Source: Agromyces hippuratus | GTDB lineage: Bacteria > Actinomycetota > Actinomycetes > Actinomycetales > Microbacteriaceae | Direction of reading: 5' to 3' | Assembly (NCBI RefSeq): GCF_013410355.1 | Contig: NZ_JACCFI010000001.1 | Span: forward strand, 620,001 to 684,000 | DNA: 64,000 nt | Part shown: positions 35,877-44,593 of the stretch, piece after piece | How positions within the stretch are numbered: the stretch's first letter is position 1 | Layout: the number at the start of each line of letters is the position of its first letter | The notes under the pieces: model-generated | The model's input: only the letters and a program-made list of their open reading frames with translations | Told to the model about the DNA's origin: nothing | The model's database searches: none | Translations under genes and position numbers: made by a program

Positions 35877-36464
35877 CTACTCCGAGCGGCGCACCCGATA
35901 GCGCAGGTGGAGCACCCGGTTGCCCTGAATCACCACATCGGGTTCCTCAAGCAGGTGCTGCGCGTCGACCGACCCGAAATAGCGCTTTCCAGAGCCGAAC
36001 ACGACGGGTACGACGTCCATGCGCACCTCGTCGACCAGGCCGGCGGCAAGCGCCTGGCCACCGACGTCGCCGGCAGCGACCTCGACGATGCGGTCACCCG
36101 CGAGCTCCTGCGCTGTGGCCACGGCTGCTTCGATGCCGTCGATGAAGTGGAACGGCGCCTCGGGATCCCAACCCTCGGGCTGCGGCCGGTGCGTCGCGAC
36201 GACCACGTGGTCGATGCCGCTCGGAGGCTTCCCGCCCCACCCTTCCGTCAGGTCGAAGACGTGGCGGCCGACAACCGTCGCTCCGATCTGGTCCCAGTAC
36301 GTCCGGGTGTAGTCGAAGGACGCCTGTGACACCTTCAACGCGCCGCTCTCGTCCAACGGCACGTCACCGCTGAGCAACCAGTCGAACAGCGACCCGGGCT
36401 GGTCGTTCTCGTCGGCGATGAAGCCGTCGACCGATACTGAGCTGTACATGACCACCTTGCCCAC
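35877..36464 (-). CDS. Dihydrofolate-reductase/RibD_C-family protein
   Basis: A 195-residue protein of the RibD C-terminal/DHFR-like family. It has the N-terminal strand-loop VVMYSSVSVDGFIAD, a TVVGRHVFDLTEGW turn equivalent to the NADPH-binding region, and the AAGDVGGQALAAGLVDEV motif near the end. Such proteins are NADPH-dependent reductases of mostly unknown substrate. The GTG start has GAGGAGG just upstream; the longer frame starting at 36551 has none. It is one of three family members in the window (also 50317 and 59739) and interrupts the two cytochrome oxidase blocks together with the rRNA methyltransferase gene. Confidence 0.85.
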   Translation of the reverse strand: MGKVVMYSSVSVDGFIADENDQPGSLFDWLLSGDVPLDESGALKVSQASFDYTRTYWDQIGATVVGRHVFDLTEGWGGKPPSGIDHVVVATHRPQPEGWDPEAPFHFIDGIEAAVATAQELAGDRIVEVAAGDVGGQALAAGLVDEVRMDVVPVVFGSGKRYFGSVDAQHLLEEPDVVIQGNRVLHLRYRVRRSE

Positions 36465-36575
36465 AGGGCCCTCCTCTGCTTCGCGGTGGCCCCAGAGCGC
36501 TTCAGGTGCCCCCAGAGTAGGGTCTCGTGAGCTGCCCGCTCTTGCAAGCACTCGATCGGCCGGCCGGCCGGCGTG

Positions 36576-37505
36576 TCATTCCGGCGTCGGGGCCGGATCG
36601 ATCGTCTGCGTCTGCGTCTGCGGTGATCTGCGGACGAACGTGACGACGTCGACCGAGACGGTTACCGAGAGGTCGCCGGATGCCTCGGCGCCTGTTGCGT
36701 GCGAACGATGATGGGCAGCGGGGCCCATGTCGACCAGCAGCTCGCGCGTCGCGGCGTCGGTGACGAGGGGATACTCGACCCTGGTCGTTCGGCTGGGCGT
36801 GAAACCCGCGGCCGTGAATTGAGCCGTGACCAGCTCGGCCTTGCCCTCGGGGACGTCGAGTGCCGCCCCCAGGCGCCGAAGCTCCAGGAAGTGCTCGGCC
36901 GTCGGTACGACGACGATCAGGAGCCCGCCCGTGCGCACGATGCGCGCGAACTCGGGGGGATTACGCGGGGCGAAGACGTTGATGGCGAGGTCGGCGCTGG
37001 CATCGCGGAGAGGGAGCGGTCGCCAGAGATCGAGCACGACACCGGTCGACTCGGGAACGCCGCGCATGGCCATTCGGACCGCGGTCGGCGACCGGTCGGC
37101 GAGGAGGACCGAGGCGCCGTCCACCGACGCCGACAGTCCCCGGGCGTAGTAGCCGGTACCGCAGCCGAGATCCGCGATCCTCGGGCCGAGCCGCTCACTG
37201 GGATCTGCGCTCGGCGCCGACGGAGGAGCGCCCGGTTCGCCCCGATCCGTCTCGCCGCGCACAGATGCGGCGAGTGCGTCGACGATCGGCGCGTAGGCAC
37301 CCGACTCGAGGAGTTGCGATCGCGCCTCGAGCATCTGGCGGTCGTCGCCGGCAGTGCGAGGCGCTTTCGGCGGGAGTAGCGTGACGCTGCCGTGCTTGGC
37401 CAGATCGAATCGGTGACCGGCAGAGCAGCCGAGCACGCGGTCGGTGACCGGTTCGAGGTCCTGAAAGCAGTTCGGGCACCGCAGCCAGGTCGAATCGATC
37501 GACAT
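36576..37505 (-). CDS. rlmA: 23S rRNA (guanine-N1)-methyltransferase, RlmA family
   Basis: SAM-dependent methyltransferase of 309 residues. The N-terminal zinc finger has Cys10, Cys13, Cys27 and His31 (CPNC...CSAGH), and the Rossmann domain has DLGCGTGYYARGL. RlmA-family enzymes methylate G745 or G748 of helix 35 in 23S rRNA; in the Gram-positive branch (RlmA-II/TlrB) this can lower tylosin susceptibility. The exact nucleotide is not decided here. It follows qcrB on the same strand by 32 bases. The C-terminus carries a (Gln-Thr)3 run encoded by GTCTGC repeats. Confidence 0.87.
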   Translation of the reverse strand: MSIDSTWLRCPNCFQDLEPVTDRVLGCSAGHRFDLAKHGSVTLLPPKAPRTAGDDRQMLEARSQLLESGAYAPIVDALAASVRGETDRGEPGAPPSAPSADPSERLGPRIADLGCGTGYYARGLSASVDGASVLLADRSPTAVRMAMRGVPESTGVVLDLWRPLPLRDASADLAINVFAPRNPPEFARIVRTGGLLIVVVPTAEHFLELRRLGAALDVPEGKAELVTAQFTAAGFTPSRTTRVEYPLVTDAATRELLVDMGPAAHHRSHATGAEASGDLSVTVSVDVVTFVRRSPQTQTQTIDPAPTPE

Positions 37506-37537
37506 GGTGCGGTGCCCGAATCCGTCTGACGGGATCG

Positions 37538-39145
37538 TCAGTGGTGGGTGTCGTGGCCGGACTCGAGCTCGCCCTTCGTGACCGGCGCGATGCGGTCTTC
37601 GAAGAACCAACGCGAGAACGATGCGCGCAAACGCTGCCCGACCGTGATCTTGCCGCGCGCGTTCGGACGGATCATGAGCGGCGCGTAGCTCTCGAAGCTG
37701 ACGAGCCTCCAGCGGTCGTACTCATCGAGGGGCTGGTGCACCTCGATGAACTCGCCGCCGGGCAGCTTCACGATGCGCCCGGATTCGTAGCCGTGCAGCA
37801 CGATCTCGCGGTCCTTCTTCTGCAGCGCGATGCAGACGCGCTTCGCGATGAAGTAGGCGATGAACGGGCCGACGATGACGACCGCCTGGAGTGCGTGGAT
37901 GACGCCTTCCATGGTGAGCGAGAAGTGCGTCGCCAGGATGTCGGAGCTCGCAGCCGCCCAGAGGCCGGCGTAGAACGTGACACCGGCTGCACCGATCGCC
38001 GTGCGGGTCGGAGCGTTGCGGGGACGGTCGGCGATGTGGTGCTCGCGCTTGTCGCCCTTGACCCAGGCCTCGATGAACGGGTAGATCAGCACGGTCACGA
38101 TGAAGATGCCGATCACGATCAGCGGCACGAGGATGTTGAACGACCACGTGCGGTCGAGCCAGACGAACTCCCAGCCCGGCGGGATCAGTCGCAGGGCGCC
38201 GTCGGCGAAGCCGATGTACCAGTCGGGCTGGGTACCGGCGGAGACGGGGGAGGGGTCGTAGGGGCCGTAGTTCCAGATCGGGTTGATCGTGAACATCGAG
38301 GCGATGAGCGCGAGCACACCGAAGACGATGAAGAAGAACCCACCGGCCTTCGCCGCGTAGATCGGGAGGATGGGCGGGCCGACCGCGTTCTGCTGCGTCT
38401 TGCCCGGTCCTGCGTACTGCGTGTGCTTGTGCACCACGACGAACACGAGGTGGAGCGCGACGAGCGCGACGACGAGGGCCGGCAGCAGCAGGATGTGCAG
38501 CGTGTAGAGGCGCCCGACGATCTGCGTGCCGGGGAACTCGCCACCGAAGAGCAGGAACGAGGTCCACGTGCCGATGAGCGGGATGCCCTTGACCATGCCG
38601 TCGATGATGCGGAGACCGTTGCCCGAGAGCAGGTCGTCGGGGAGCGAGTAGCCGGTGAAGCCCTCGGCCATCGCGAGGATGAAGAGGATGAAGCCGATCA
38701 CCCAGTTCAGCTCGCGCGGCTTGCGGAACGCACCGGTGAAGAAGATGCGCAGCATGTGCAGGCCGATGGCGGCGACGAAGAGCAGCGCAGCCCAGTGGTG
38801 CATCTGGCGCACGAACAGGCCGCCGCGGATGTCGAACGAGATGTCGAGCGTCGACGCCATGGCGACCGACATCTCGACGCCCTTGAGGGGCACGTACGAG
38901 CCGTCGTAGTGCACCTCGACCATCGACGCCTGGAAGAAGAACGTCAGGAACGTGCCCGAGATGAGCACGACGACGAAGCTGAAGAGCGCGACCTCGCCGA
39001 GCAGGAACGACCAGTGGTCGGGGAAGGCCTTACGGCCGAGTTCCTTGACGAATCCCGCGATGCTCGTGCGCTCGTTGACGTACACGGACGCAGCTGACGT
39101 GAACGACCGCTTCTGCGGCGCGGTTGCGGACGGTGCGGTGGTCAA
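37538..39145 (-). CDS. qcrB: Cytochrome bc1 complex cytochrome b subunit
   Basis: Membrane quinol-oxidising subunit of the bc1 complex with hemes bL and bH. The 535 residues contain the SFLLGEVALFSFVVVL first helix, heme-ligand helices (MHHWAALLFVAAIGLHMLR and TLHILLLPALVVALVALHLVF) and the quinol-site region GYSLPDDLLSG, with the C-terminal extension usual in actinobacteria (to HDTHH). The start is TTG 39145, overlapping the qcrA stop (TTGA), with a GGGAG ribosome site. Last of ctaE-qcrC-qcrA-qcrB; rlmA follows. Confidence 0.97.
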   Translation of the reverse strand: MTTAPSATAPQKRSFTSAASVYVNERTSIAGFVKELGRKAFPDHWSFLLGEVALFSFVVVLISGTFLTFFFQASMVEVHYDGSYVPLKGVEMSVAMASTLDISFDIRGGLFVRQMHHWAALLFVAAIGLHMLRIFFTGAFRKPRELNWVIGFILFILAMAEGFTGYSLPDDLLSGNGLRIIDGMVKGIPLIGTWTSFLLFGGEFPGTQIVGRLYTLHILLLPALVVALVALHLVFVVVHKHTQYAGPGKTQQNAVGPPILPIYAAKAGGFFFIVFGVLALIASMFTINPIWNYGPYDPSPVSAGTQPDWYIGFADGALRLIPPGWEFVWLDRTWSFNILVPLIVIGIFIVTVLIYPFIEAWVKGDKREHHIADRPRNAPTRTAIGAAGVTFYAGLWAAASSDILATHFSLTMEGVIHALQAVVIVGPFIAYFIAKRVCIALQKKDREIVLHGYESGRIVKLPGGEFIEVHQPLDEYDRWRLVSFESYAPLMIRPNARGKITVGQRLRASFSRWFFEDRIAPVTKGELESGHDTHH

Positions 39146-40218
39146 TTGCGCTCCCAGAAGCTCGGGCCGACGGGTTCGGTGAAGTCGTGCTGCGCGATGA
39201 GGTAGCCCTCGTCGTCAACGGCGATCGCAAGCTGAGGCAGGGGACGCGCTGCCGGGCCGAAGATGACCTCGCAGTGGTTGGCGACGTCGAACTGCGACTG
39301 GTGGCACGGGCACAGCAGGTGATGCGTGTGCTGCTCGTAGAGGGCCACGGGGCATCCGACGTGCGTGCAGATCTTGGAGTACGCGACGATGCCCTCGTAC
39401 GACCAGTTCTCCTTGCCGGGAGCCTCGTTGAGCTCGCTCGGCTCGAGGCGCATGAGCAGCACCGCTGCCTTGGCCTTCTCTTCGAGCTTGCCGTGCTCGA
39501 GGTCCTGCAGGCCCTCGGGGATGACGTGGAAGGCGCTGCCGATGGTGACGTCTGCGGCCTTGATCGGCACGCCCGACGGGTCGAGCGCGAGGCGCGTGCC
39601 CTTCTTCCACATGGTGTGGCTGAGCAGCTCGACGGGCATCTGATCCTGCGGTGCGAACCCGCGGAAGAGCACGATGGCGGGCAGCGGGAAGACGAGCAGC
39701 GCACCGATGAGGCTGTTGCGGATCGCAGCGCGACGGGTGAAGCCCGACTCGCGGTCGGCGTCGGCGAACACCTTGACGGCTGCGGCCTGCGTCTCGGGGG
39801 AGCCGCCGATCGGGTGACGCTCGTCGACGAGTTCGACGTCGGCCATGATCGCCTTGCCCCAGTGCACCACGCCGAAGCCGATGGCGAGCAGGGCCAGCGT
39901 GGCGCCGAGGCCGAAGAACATGTTGTTCAGGCGGACCGCACCGACGTCGTTGGACTCGATCGGAAACAGCATGTACGCAGCGATCGCCCAGACGCTTCCG
40001 AGGATCGACAGGTAGAACAGCGTGTAGACGGTGCGCTGGGCACGCTTCTCTCGCTTGGGGTTCTCGTCGGTGACCCGGGGTCGGTGCGGCGGGAAGCCGG
40101 GGTTCTCGAACGAGTCGGCCGCGATGACCGCGGTACCCGGCGAGACGGCAGTGTCGTGCGCGGCGTGCGACGAGTCGGCAGCGGCGAGCTCTGCGCCGCT
40201 GTGGTCGTCCTGTGCCAT
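39142..40218 (-). CDS. qcrA: Cytochrome bc1 complex Rieske iron-sulfur subunit
   Basis: Carries the Rieske 2Fe-2S centre that passes electrons from quinol to cytochrome cc. The 358-residue protein has three N-terminal transmembrane helices, as actinobacterial QcrA does, and a C-terminal Rieske domain with CTHVGCPVALYE and CPCHQSQFD (from about residue 285). ATG 40218 has a GAAGGAGA site. Translationally coupled to qcrB. Confidence 0.97.
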   Translation of the reverse strand: MAQDDHSGAELAAADSSHAAHDTAVSPGTAVIAADSFENPGFPPHRPRVTDENPKREKRAQRTVYTLFYLSILGSVWAIAAYMLFPIESNDVGAVRLNNMFFGLGATLALLAIGFGVVHWGKAIMADVELVDERHPIGGSPETQAAAVKVFADADRESGFTRRAAIRNSLIGALLVFPLPAIVLFRGFAPQDQMPVELLSHTMWKKGTRLALDPSGVPIKAADVTIGSAFHVIPEGLQDLEHGKLEEKAKAAVLLMRLEPSELNEAPGKENWSYEGIVAYSKICTHVGCPVALYEQHTHHLLCPCHQSQFDVANHCEVIFGPAARPLPQLAIAVDDEGYLIAQHDFTEPVGPSFWERN

Positions 40219-40257
40219 GGTTCTCCTTCTTCAGCTACTACTGTGCCGGGGCGTGCG

Positions 40258-41052
40258 CTAGTTGGACTTCGCCGTGATCCACACGGTGATCGCGACGATC
40301 GCGCCGAGACCGAAGATCCAGATGAACAGACCCTCTGCGACCGGCCCGAGGGAGCCGAGTTCGATGCCGCCGGGCGAGCGGTTGTCCTGGACGTACTTGA
40401 GGTACGTGATGACGTCGCGCTTGTCTTCCGGCGAGATGTTCAGGTCGTTGAAGACCGGCATGTTCTGCGGGCCGGTGACCATGGCCTCGTAGATGTGCAC
40501 GCCCGAGACATCCGTCAGCGGGGGAGCGAACTTGCCCTCGGTGAGCGCACCGCCGGCGCCGGCCACGTTGTGGCACATCGCGCAGTTGATACGGAAGAGC
40601 TCCGCGCCGTTCGCTGCGTCGCCACCGCCGTTGACGAGGTGGTCGCTGGGGATGTCGGGGCCGGGGCCGAGCGAGGCGACGTAGTACGCGAGCTGCTTGA
40701 CCTGCTCGTCGGTGAACTGCGGAGGCTTCACTTGCGCCTGGGGGCCCTGCATCTGCATCGGCATGCGGCCGGTGCCGACCTGGAAGTCGACCGCTGCCGC
40801 ACCGACGCCGATGAGGCTCGGTCCCTCGTCGGTGCCCTCGGCGGAGAGCCCGTGGCACGTGGCGCAGTTGGCCTGGAAGAGCTTCTTGCCCTCTTCGATG
40901 GTCTGCTGCGAGTTCGGGTCCACTTCGGCCTGCGCGATGGTGCCGCTGCTCAGCGCAGCGTATGCACCACCGGTGAAGACGAGGCCGAGCGCGAGGAGCG
41001 CGACGGTGGCGAGCGGGTGCCGGCGTCCGGTGCGTCGCTTCTGGCGAGTCAT
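40258..41052 (-). CDS. qcrC: Cytochrome bc1 complex diheme cytochrome c subunit
   Basis: The c-type subunit with two hemes that replaces a soluble cytochrome c in actinobacteria. The 264 residues have an N-terminal membrane anchor (about 20-38), two heme motifs CATCH and CAMCH, and a C-terminal transmembrane helix (about 238-260). ATG 41052 (MTRQKRR) has GGAAGA six bases upstream; the upstream ATG 41076 has a poorly spaced site. It hands electrons to CtaC. Confidence 0.96.
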   Translation of the reverse strand: MTRQKRRTGRRHPLATVALLALGLVFTGGAYAALSSGTIAQAEVDPNSQQTIEEGKKLFQANCATCHGLSAEGTDEGPSLIGVGAAAVDFQVGTGRMPMQMQGPQAQVKPPQFTDEQVKQLAYYVASLGPGPDIPSDHLVNGGGDAANGAELFRINCAMCHNVAGAGGALTEGKFAPPLTDVSGVHIYEAMVTGPQNMPVFNDLNISPEDKRDVITYLKYVQDNRSPGGIELGSLGPVAEGLFIWIFGLGAIVAITVWITAKSN

Positions 41053-41101
41053 GGGTATCTTCCTGTTCACGGGCATGCTGTGGTGACGCTCCTGATGCGA
41101 G

Positions 41102-41731
41102 TTACTTGAGGACGTAGATGACGAAGAACAGTCCGATCCAGACCACGTCGACGAAGTGCCAGTAGTACGAGACGGCGATCGCGCTGGTCGCCTCGCGGTG
41201 ACCGAAGTTCTTGACCGCGAAGACGCGGCCGATGACGAAGAGGAACGCGATCAGGCCACCGGTGACGTGCAGGGCGTGGAAGCCCGTCGTGAGGTAGAAG
41301 GCCGATCCGTAGGCGTTGGAGTCGAGCGCGATGCCCTCGGACACCAGCGTCGCGTACTCCCAGACCTGGCCCGCGACGAAGACGCCGCCCATGGCGTAGG
41401 TGAGGAAGAACCACTCCACCACGCCCCATTGGGTCGGCTTCCATCCGGTCGCGTAGGGCTGAAGTCGCTCGGCCGCGAAGACGCCGAACTGGCACGTGAC
41501 CGACGACAGCACGAGGATCAGCGTGTTCACCGCCGCGAACGGCACGTTCAGCCTGCCGGCCTCGAAGGACCACAGCTCGGGTGATGTCGACCGCAGCGTG
41601 AAGTAGATCGCGAAGAGTCCCGCGAAGAACATGACCTCGCTGCCGAGCCAGACGATCGTTCCCACCGCTACGGTGTTCGGTCGTTTGATCAGGGGCGCGC
41701 TCGCCTGATAAGTGATTGAGGTGCTCGTCAC
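41102..41731 (-). CDS. ctaE: Cytochrome c oxidase subunit III
   Basis: Subunit III of the aa3 oxidase, about 209 residues and five transmembrane helices, with conserved TIVWLGSEVMFFAGLFAIYF, TTGFHALHVTGG and SYYWHFVDVVWI. First gene of ctaE-qcrC-qcrA-qcrB. Start chosen as GTG 41731 because a CATAAT -10 (41738-41743, minus strand) lies six bases upstream, as at other leaderless genes here. The ATG at 41734, one codon earlier, is only three bases from that hexamer. An iron-box-like palindrome lies about 65 bases upstream. Confidence 0.95.
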   Translation of the reverse strand: MTSTSITYQASAPLIKRPNTVAVGTIVWLGSEVMFFAGLFAIYFTLRSTSPELWSFEAGRLNVPFAAVNTLILVLSSVTCQFGVFAAERLQPYATGWKPTQWGVVEWFFLTYAMGGVFVAGQVWEYATLVSEGIALDSNAYGSAFYLTTGFHALHVTGGLIAFLFVIGRVFAVKNFGHREATSAIAVSYYWHFVDVVWIGLFFVIYVLK

Positions 41732-41799
41732 CATCCCATTATGGCTGAAACGAGGCCTGAGTTTTCGTCATCCGGGGGAGTCGTGTCGCTCTCTTCGAG

Positions 41800-41813
41800 T
41801 TAGGCAAACCTAA
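41800..41813. promoter_or_regulatory. Putative DtxR/IdeR iron box between ctaE and trpD
   Basis: TTAGGCAAACCTAA matches 13 of 14 bases of the right-hand part of the DtxR/IdeR consensus (TTAGGCTAACCTAA) and is an inverted repeat. It lies 68 bases upstream of the ctaE start and 56 upstream of trpD. Control of the heme-rich ctaE-qcrCAB operon by iron would make sense, but the left third of the full 19-base site is not conserved. Confidence 0.5.
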
Positions 41814-41869
41814 GTTGCGCTGTGCGAAGGCCGCGAATCCGCCGTGAATCCCGCAGATAGGATCGACGC

Positions 41870-42922
41870 ATGCCCGCAGGACAGAACTGGCCAGACATCT
41901 TGAATTCCCTTCTCGAGGGGTCCGATCTGAGCGTTTCGGATGCCGCGTGGTGCATGGAACAGGTCATGACGGGCGCGATCAGCGAGGCCCAGCTGGCCGG
42001 ATTCCTCATCGCACTGCGTGTGAAGGGGGAGACCGTCGACGAGATCGTCGGCTTCCGCGACGCGATCCTCGACCATGCGGTCGCCCTGCCGGTCGATCCG
42101 ATGGCGCTCGACATCGTCGGCACCGGCGGTGATCGTTTCGGCACGGTCAACGTCTCGACGATGGCCTCGATCGTCGCCGCGGCATCCGGTGTGCCGGTGA
42201 TCAAGCACGGCAATCGTGCCGCGAGTTCGTCGTCGGGCTCGTCGGACGTGCTCGCCGCACTTGGACTCGACCTCGAGCTGCCCGCAGAGCGGGTCGCCGA
42301 CGTGCTCGGCGAGGCCGGCATCACCTTCGCCTACGCGGCGGCCTTCCACCCCGGGTTCCGTCACGCCGGCCGTGTGCGCTCCGAGCTCGGCGTGCCGACC
42401 GTCTTCAACTTCCTCGGCCCGCTCGTGAACCCGGCCCGCCCCGAGGCATCCGCTGTCGGCGTGGCGCAGCTCGACCGGGTGCCGCTCATCGTCGGCGTCT
42501 TCCAGACCCGCGGCGCGACCGCACTCGTCTTCCGTGGCGACGACGGCCTCGACGAGCTCACGACCACCGGCCACAGCCACGTCTGGGAGGTCTCGCTCGG
42601 CACCGTCAAGGAGCACGACCTCGATCCGCGCGACCTCGGCATCGCGCGCGCCACGATCGATCAGCTCGCGGGCGGTGACGCGCAGCACAACGCCGCCGTC
42701 GTGCACGACGTGCTCGCGGGCGCCCGCGGTCCGGTTCGCGACATCGTCGTGCTGAACGCCGCGGCCGGTCTCGTCTCGTTCGAGCTGGCGAAGGACCCGA
42801 GCCAGTTCCAGCGCGCCATCCTCGACCGGTTCACCGAGAAGATCGCCGTCGCCGAGGCCGCGATCGACAGTGGTGCGGCCGCACGCAAGCTCGAGCAGTG
42901 GATCGCGGCCACGAAGTCCTGA
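41870..42922 (+). CDS. trpD: Anthranilate phosphoribosyltransferase
   Basis: Second step of tryptophan synthesis: joins anthranilate to PRPP. The 350 residues have the GTGGD PRPP/phosphate loop, NVSTMAS, the KHGNRAASSSSGSSD loop, the anthranilate-channel region FHPGFRHAGRVRSELG and FNFLGPLVNPA. ATG 41870 is six bases after TAGGAT (41858-41863) with no ribosome site, so it is probably leaderless. It stands alone, away from other trp genes, next to ctaE as in other actinobacteria. Confidence 0.97.
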   Translation: MPAGQNWPDILNSLLEGSDLSVSDAAWCMEQVMTGAISEAQLAGFLIALRVKGETVDEIVGFRDAILDHAVALPVDPMALDIVGTGGDRFGTVNVSTMASIVAAASGVPVIKHGNRAASSSSGSSDVLAALGLDLELPAERVADVLGEAGITFAYAAAFHPGFRHAGRVRSELGVPTVFNFLGPLVNPARPEASAVGVAQLDRVPLIVGVFQTRGATALVFRGDDGLDELTTTGHSHVWEVSLGTVKEHDLDPRDLGIARATIDQLAGGDAQHNAAVVHDVLAGARGPVRDIVVLNAAAGLVSFELAKDPSQFQRAILDRFTEKIAVAEAAIDSGAAARKLEQWIAATKS

Positions 42923-42935
42923 TGACTCCTGCGCC

Positions 42936-42976
42936 CTGAGCCTGTCGAAGCGGCCTTCCCGCTTCGACAGGCTCAG
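42936..42976. repeat. REP-like inverted repeat, possible terminator
   Basis: A 16-bp stem (42936-42951 with 42961-42976) built from CTGAGCCTGTCGAAGC and its complement, with a nine-base loop, between the convergent trpD and glpK. This motif is widespread as a dispersed intergenic palindrome in GC-rich bacteria. Here it could also stop both transcripts. Confidence 0.75.
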
Positions 42977-42989
42977 CGAGCACAGAACG

Positions 42990-44504
42990 TCACTTCACGT
43001 CGGCGTCCACCCAATCGAACGTCTTCGTGACGGCCTTCTTCCAGAGCCGGATCTGACGGTCGCGCTCGGCGGGATCCATCTTCGGCTCCCAGCGCGAATC
43101 CTCCTGCCAGTTCGCACGCAGTTCGTCGAGGCTCGACCAGAAGCCCACTGCGAGGCCGGCGGCGTAGGCCGCGCCGAGTGCCGTGGTCTCGGCGACCACC
43201 GGGCGCACCACAGGCACGCCGAGGATGTCGGCCTGGAACTGCATGAGGGTGTTGTTGGCGATCATGCCGCCGTCGACCTTGAGTTCGGTCAGGTCGACAC
43301 CCGAGTCGGCGTTCACGGCCTCGAGCACCTCGCGGGTCTGGAAGGCCGTCGCCTCGAGGGCTGCGCGGGCGATGTGGCCCTTGTTCACGAACCTCGTGAG
43401 GCCGACGAGCGCGCCGCGGGCGTCAGGGCGCCAGTACGGCGCGAACAGGCCGGAGAACGCGGGCACGAAGTACGCGCCGCCGTTGTCCTCCACGGTCTTG
43501 GCGAGCGCCTCCACCTCGGGAGCGCTCGAGAACAGGCCGAGGTTGTCGCGGAGCCACTGGATCAGCGAGCCCGTGACCGCGATGGATCCCTCGAGCGCGT
43601 AGTGGGGGGCGGCGTCCCCGAGCTTGTACCCGAGCGTGGTGAGCAGCCCGTTCTTCGAGTGGACGATCTCCTCGCCCGTGTTGAAGATCAGGAAGTTGCC
43701 CGTGCCGTAGGTGTTCTTCGACTCGCCCGCATCGAACGCGGCCTGGCCGAAGGTCGCGGCCTGCTGGTCGCCGAGGATGCCGGCGACCGGCACCTCCCGG
43801 AGCAGGCTCGACGAGTGGGCGTGGCCGTACACCTCGGAGGAGGACTTGATCTCGGGCAGCATCGACTTCGGCACCCCGAAGGCGGCGAGGATCTCGTCGT
43901 CCCAGGCGAGGGTCTCGAGGTCCATGAACATCGTGCGGCTGGCGTTCGTGACGTCGGTCGCGTGCACGCCACCGTCGACGCCGCCGGTGAGGTTCCAGAG
44001 CACCCAGGTGTCGGTCGTGCCGAACAGCAGGTCGCCGGCCTCGGCCTTCTCGCGCGCGCCGGGCACGTTCTCGAGGATCCAGACGATCTTCGTGCCCGAG
44101 AAGTAGGTCGCCAGCGGCAGGCCGACCTGCTGCTTGAACCGCTCGACGCCGCCGTCGGCCGCGAGACGGTCGACGATCGGTTGCGTGCGCGTGTCCTGCC
44201 AGACGATCGCGTTGTACACGGGCCGGCCCGTGGTCTTGTCCCACACGACGGCGGTCTCGCGCTGGTTCGTGATGCCGACCGCGGCGATGTCGTGTCGCGT
44301 CAGATTCGCCTTGCTGAGGGCCTGGCCGATCACCTCGCGCGTGTTGTCCCAGATCTGGGTGGCGTTGTGCTCGACCCAACCGGCCTGCGGGAAGATCTGC
44401 TCGTGCTCGAGCTGCCCGGTCGAGATGATCGATCCGTGCTTGTCGAAGATGATCGCGCGCGACGAGGTCGTGCCCTGGTCGATCGCGAGGATGTAGTCGG
44501 CCAT
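42990..44504 (-). CDS. glpK: Glycerol kinase
   Basis: Phosphorylates glycerol to glycerol 3-phosphate. The 504-residue FGGY kinase has the ATP motif LAIDQGTTSSRAIIFD, the glycerol-binding WVEHN and WQDTR segments, the FGGY signature around YGTGNFLIFNTG and the C-terminal LKVDGGMIANN. ATG 44504 has an AGAGAAA site. Downstream of glpF on the same strand, separated by a hairpin (44563-44587), which may reduce read-through. Confidence 0.97.
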   Translation of the reverse strand: MADYILAIDQGTTSSRAIIFDKHGSIISTGQLEHEQIFPQAGWVEHNATQIWDNTREVIGQALSKANLTRHDIAAVGITNQRETAVVWDKTTGRPVYNAIVWQDTRTQPIVDRLAADGGVERFKQQVGLPLATYFSGTKIVWILENVPGAREKAEAGDLLFGTTDTWVLWNLTGGVDGGVHATDVTNASRTMFMDLETLAWDDEILAAFGVPKSMLPEIKSSSEVYGHAHSSSLLREVPVAGILGDQQAATFGQAAFDAGESKNTYGTGNFLIFNTGEEIVHSKNGLLTTLGYKLGDAAPHYALEGSIAVTGSLIQWLRDNLGLFSSAPEVEALAKTVEDNGGAYFVPAFSGLFAPYWRPDARGALVGLTRFVNKGHIARAALEATAFQTREVLEAVNADSGVDLTELKVDGGMIANNTLMQFQADILGVPVVRPVVAETTALGAAYAAGLAVGFWSSLDELRANWQEDSRWEPKMDPAERDRQIRLWKKAVTKTFDWVDADVK

Positions 44505-44562
44505 TCGGTTTCTCTCAATCTGTTCAGCCGGTCGAGGCCGGCGGTCGTTCCGCGGGTGAAGC

Positions 44563-44587
44563 GGGGCCGGCCCGACGGGCCGGCCCC
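44563..44587 (-). terminator. GC hairpin between glpF and glpK
   Basis: A perfect 11-bp stem (44563-44573 with 44577-44587) with a GAC loop directly after the glpF stop. Either a terminator of glpF or an attenuator lowering glpK expression. Confidence 0.6.
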
Positions 44588-44593
44588 ACCTCA

